From positions 1 to 13,019 of the forward strand of contig CALCSX010000411.1 of the NCBI GenBank assembly GCA_937894165.1: 13,019 bases of DNA, written 5' to 3'. The notes beneath the pieces are model-generated. The model saw only the letters and a list, made by a program, of their open reading frames with translations. It did no database searches and had not been told where the DNA came from. Both the position numbers and the translations under genes were made by a program. Source of the DNA: an uncultured Saprospiraceae bacterium (lineage in GTDB: Bacteria > Bacteroidota > Bacteroidia > Chitinophagales > Saprospiraceae). Positions 12,842 through 13,019 of this stretch are shown piece after piece; position 1 is the stretch's first letter, and the number at the start of each line of letters is the position of its first letter.

Positions 12842-13019
12842 ATGATAGTATTTATAAGTACAGCTTTAGTATTGATAATAGCTGCCTTCAGCTATTTACT
12901 TCATCCCAAATTTGGAAAATCTCCGGATGGAAAGCGGCTTGAATTGATAAAGCAATCTCCGAATTTTAAGAATGGAAAATTTCAAAATATCAACCTCACT
13001 CCATATATAACTGAAGGAT
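12842..13019 (+). CDS. MBL-fold metallo-hydrolase, NAPE-PLD-like, 5' part
   Basis: The gene runs off the window; 59 codons are visible. A hydrophobic N-terminal anchor (MIVFISTALVLIIAAFSYLL) is followed by HPKFGKSPDGKRLELIK, then SPNFKNGKFQNIN and LTPYITEG. This run of P-x-FG, RL, SPN, GKFQN and TP is typical of the N-terminus of NAPE-PLD/UlaG-like metallo-beta-lactamase-fold hydrolases of Bacteroidota. The catalytic HxHxDH motif would lie beyond the window edge. The start is uncertain: an in-frame TTG at 12809 would add 11 basic residues (NRIKKILKIT), which would suit a membrane anchor better than ATG 12842. Probably controlled by the divergent MerR protein. Confidence 0.7.
   Translation, partial: MIVFISTALVLIIAAFSYLLHPKFGKSPDGKRLELIKQSPNFKNGKFQNINLTPYITEG

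Noticed and set aside
1..13019. CRISPR array, rRNA, complete insertion sequence or phage genes
   Set aside because: No regular short repeats with spacers, no rRNA-like stretches, no transposase or integrase motif in any frame examined.

Overview
The window looks like chromosomal DNA of a Bacteroidota bacterium, probably Cytophagales or Flavobacteriia-like; this is inference. Supporting signs are low GC, promoters of the TTG / TAnnTTTG type rather than the E. coli type, a remnant Crp/Fnr tail with the phylum-typical IASYLGIAPQTLS helix, and protein families common in that phylum. All complete genes read on the plus strand except a MerR regulator near the right end and one decayed minus-strand frame.

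Layout. (1) 167-2011: a long PLP-dependent transsulfuration-type enzyme, visibly less AT-rich than what follows. (2) 2012-2634: no intact gene, but a 99-codon open minus-strand frame that reads like the tail of a lost protein. (3) 2635-3265: a HigBA-like toxin-antitoxin pair, toxin first and overlapping, with a promoter directly in front. (4) 3746-5750: an AlbA_2/Schlafen-like ATP-binding protein ending in a short tandem repeat, a tiny lipoprotein and a DUF4274-like protein. (5) 6034-6881: two coupled unknown genes; the second runs out of frame into the remains of a Crp/Fnr-family gene that has lost its 5' two-thirds. (6) 7067-9207: a compact, less AT-rich operon of a mono-cluster 4Fe-4S protein, a pirin and a DUF5996 protein. 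(7) 9333-11162: an orphan HigA-type antitoxin and a large multi-pass membrane protein. (8) 11315-12254: an NTF2/SnoaL-like protein and a GNAT acetyltransferase. (9) 12302-13019: a MerR regulator diverging from the 5' end of an NAPE-PLD-like metallo-beta-lactamase-fold hydrolase, with two dyads and facing promoters between them.

The most striking structure is not a gene. A diverged interspersed repeat occurs four times in the same orientation (about 3494-3663, 5840-6012, 9221-9300 and 11192-11273), each time in the gap just upstream of a plus-strand gene. The copies partition the middle of the window into modules: AlbA ATPase/lipoprotein/DUF4274; unknown pair plus the Crp scar and pirin operon; HigA plus membrane protein; NTF2 plus GNAT. 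Read on the minus strand, all four keep traces of one peptide, with a core like PKLRNMIDFF, so the repeat may be the decayed 3' end of a protein gene or mobile element. Together with the truncated crp gene, the orphan antitoxin and the decayed frame at 2111-2410, this suggests an accessory region that has been repeatedly cut and refilled around a few core-like genes. I see no complete insertion sequence, CRISPR array, rRNA or tRNA.
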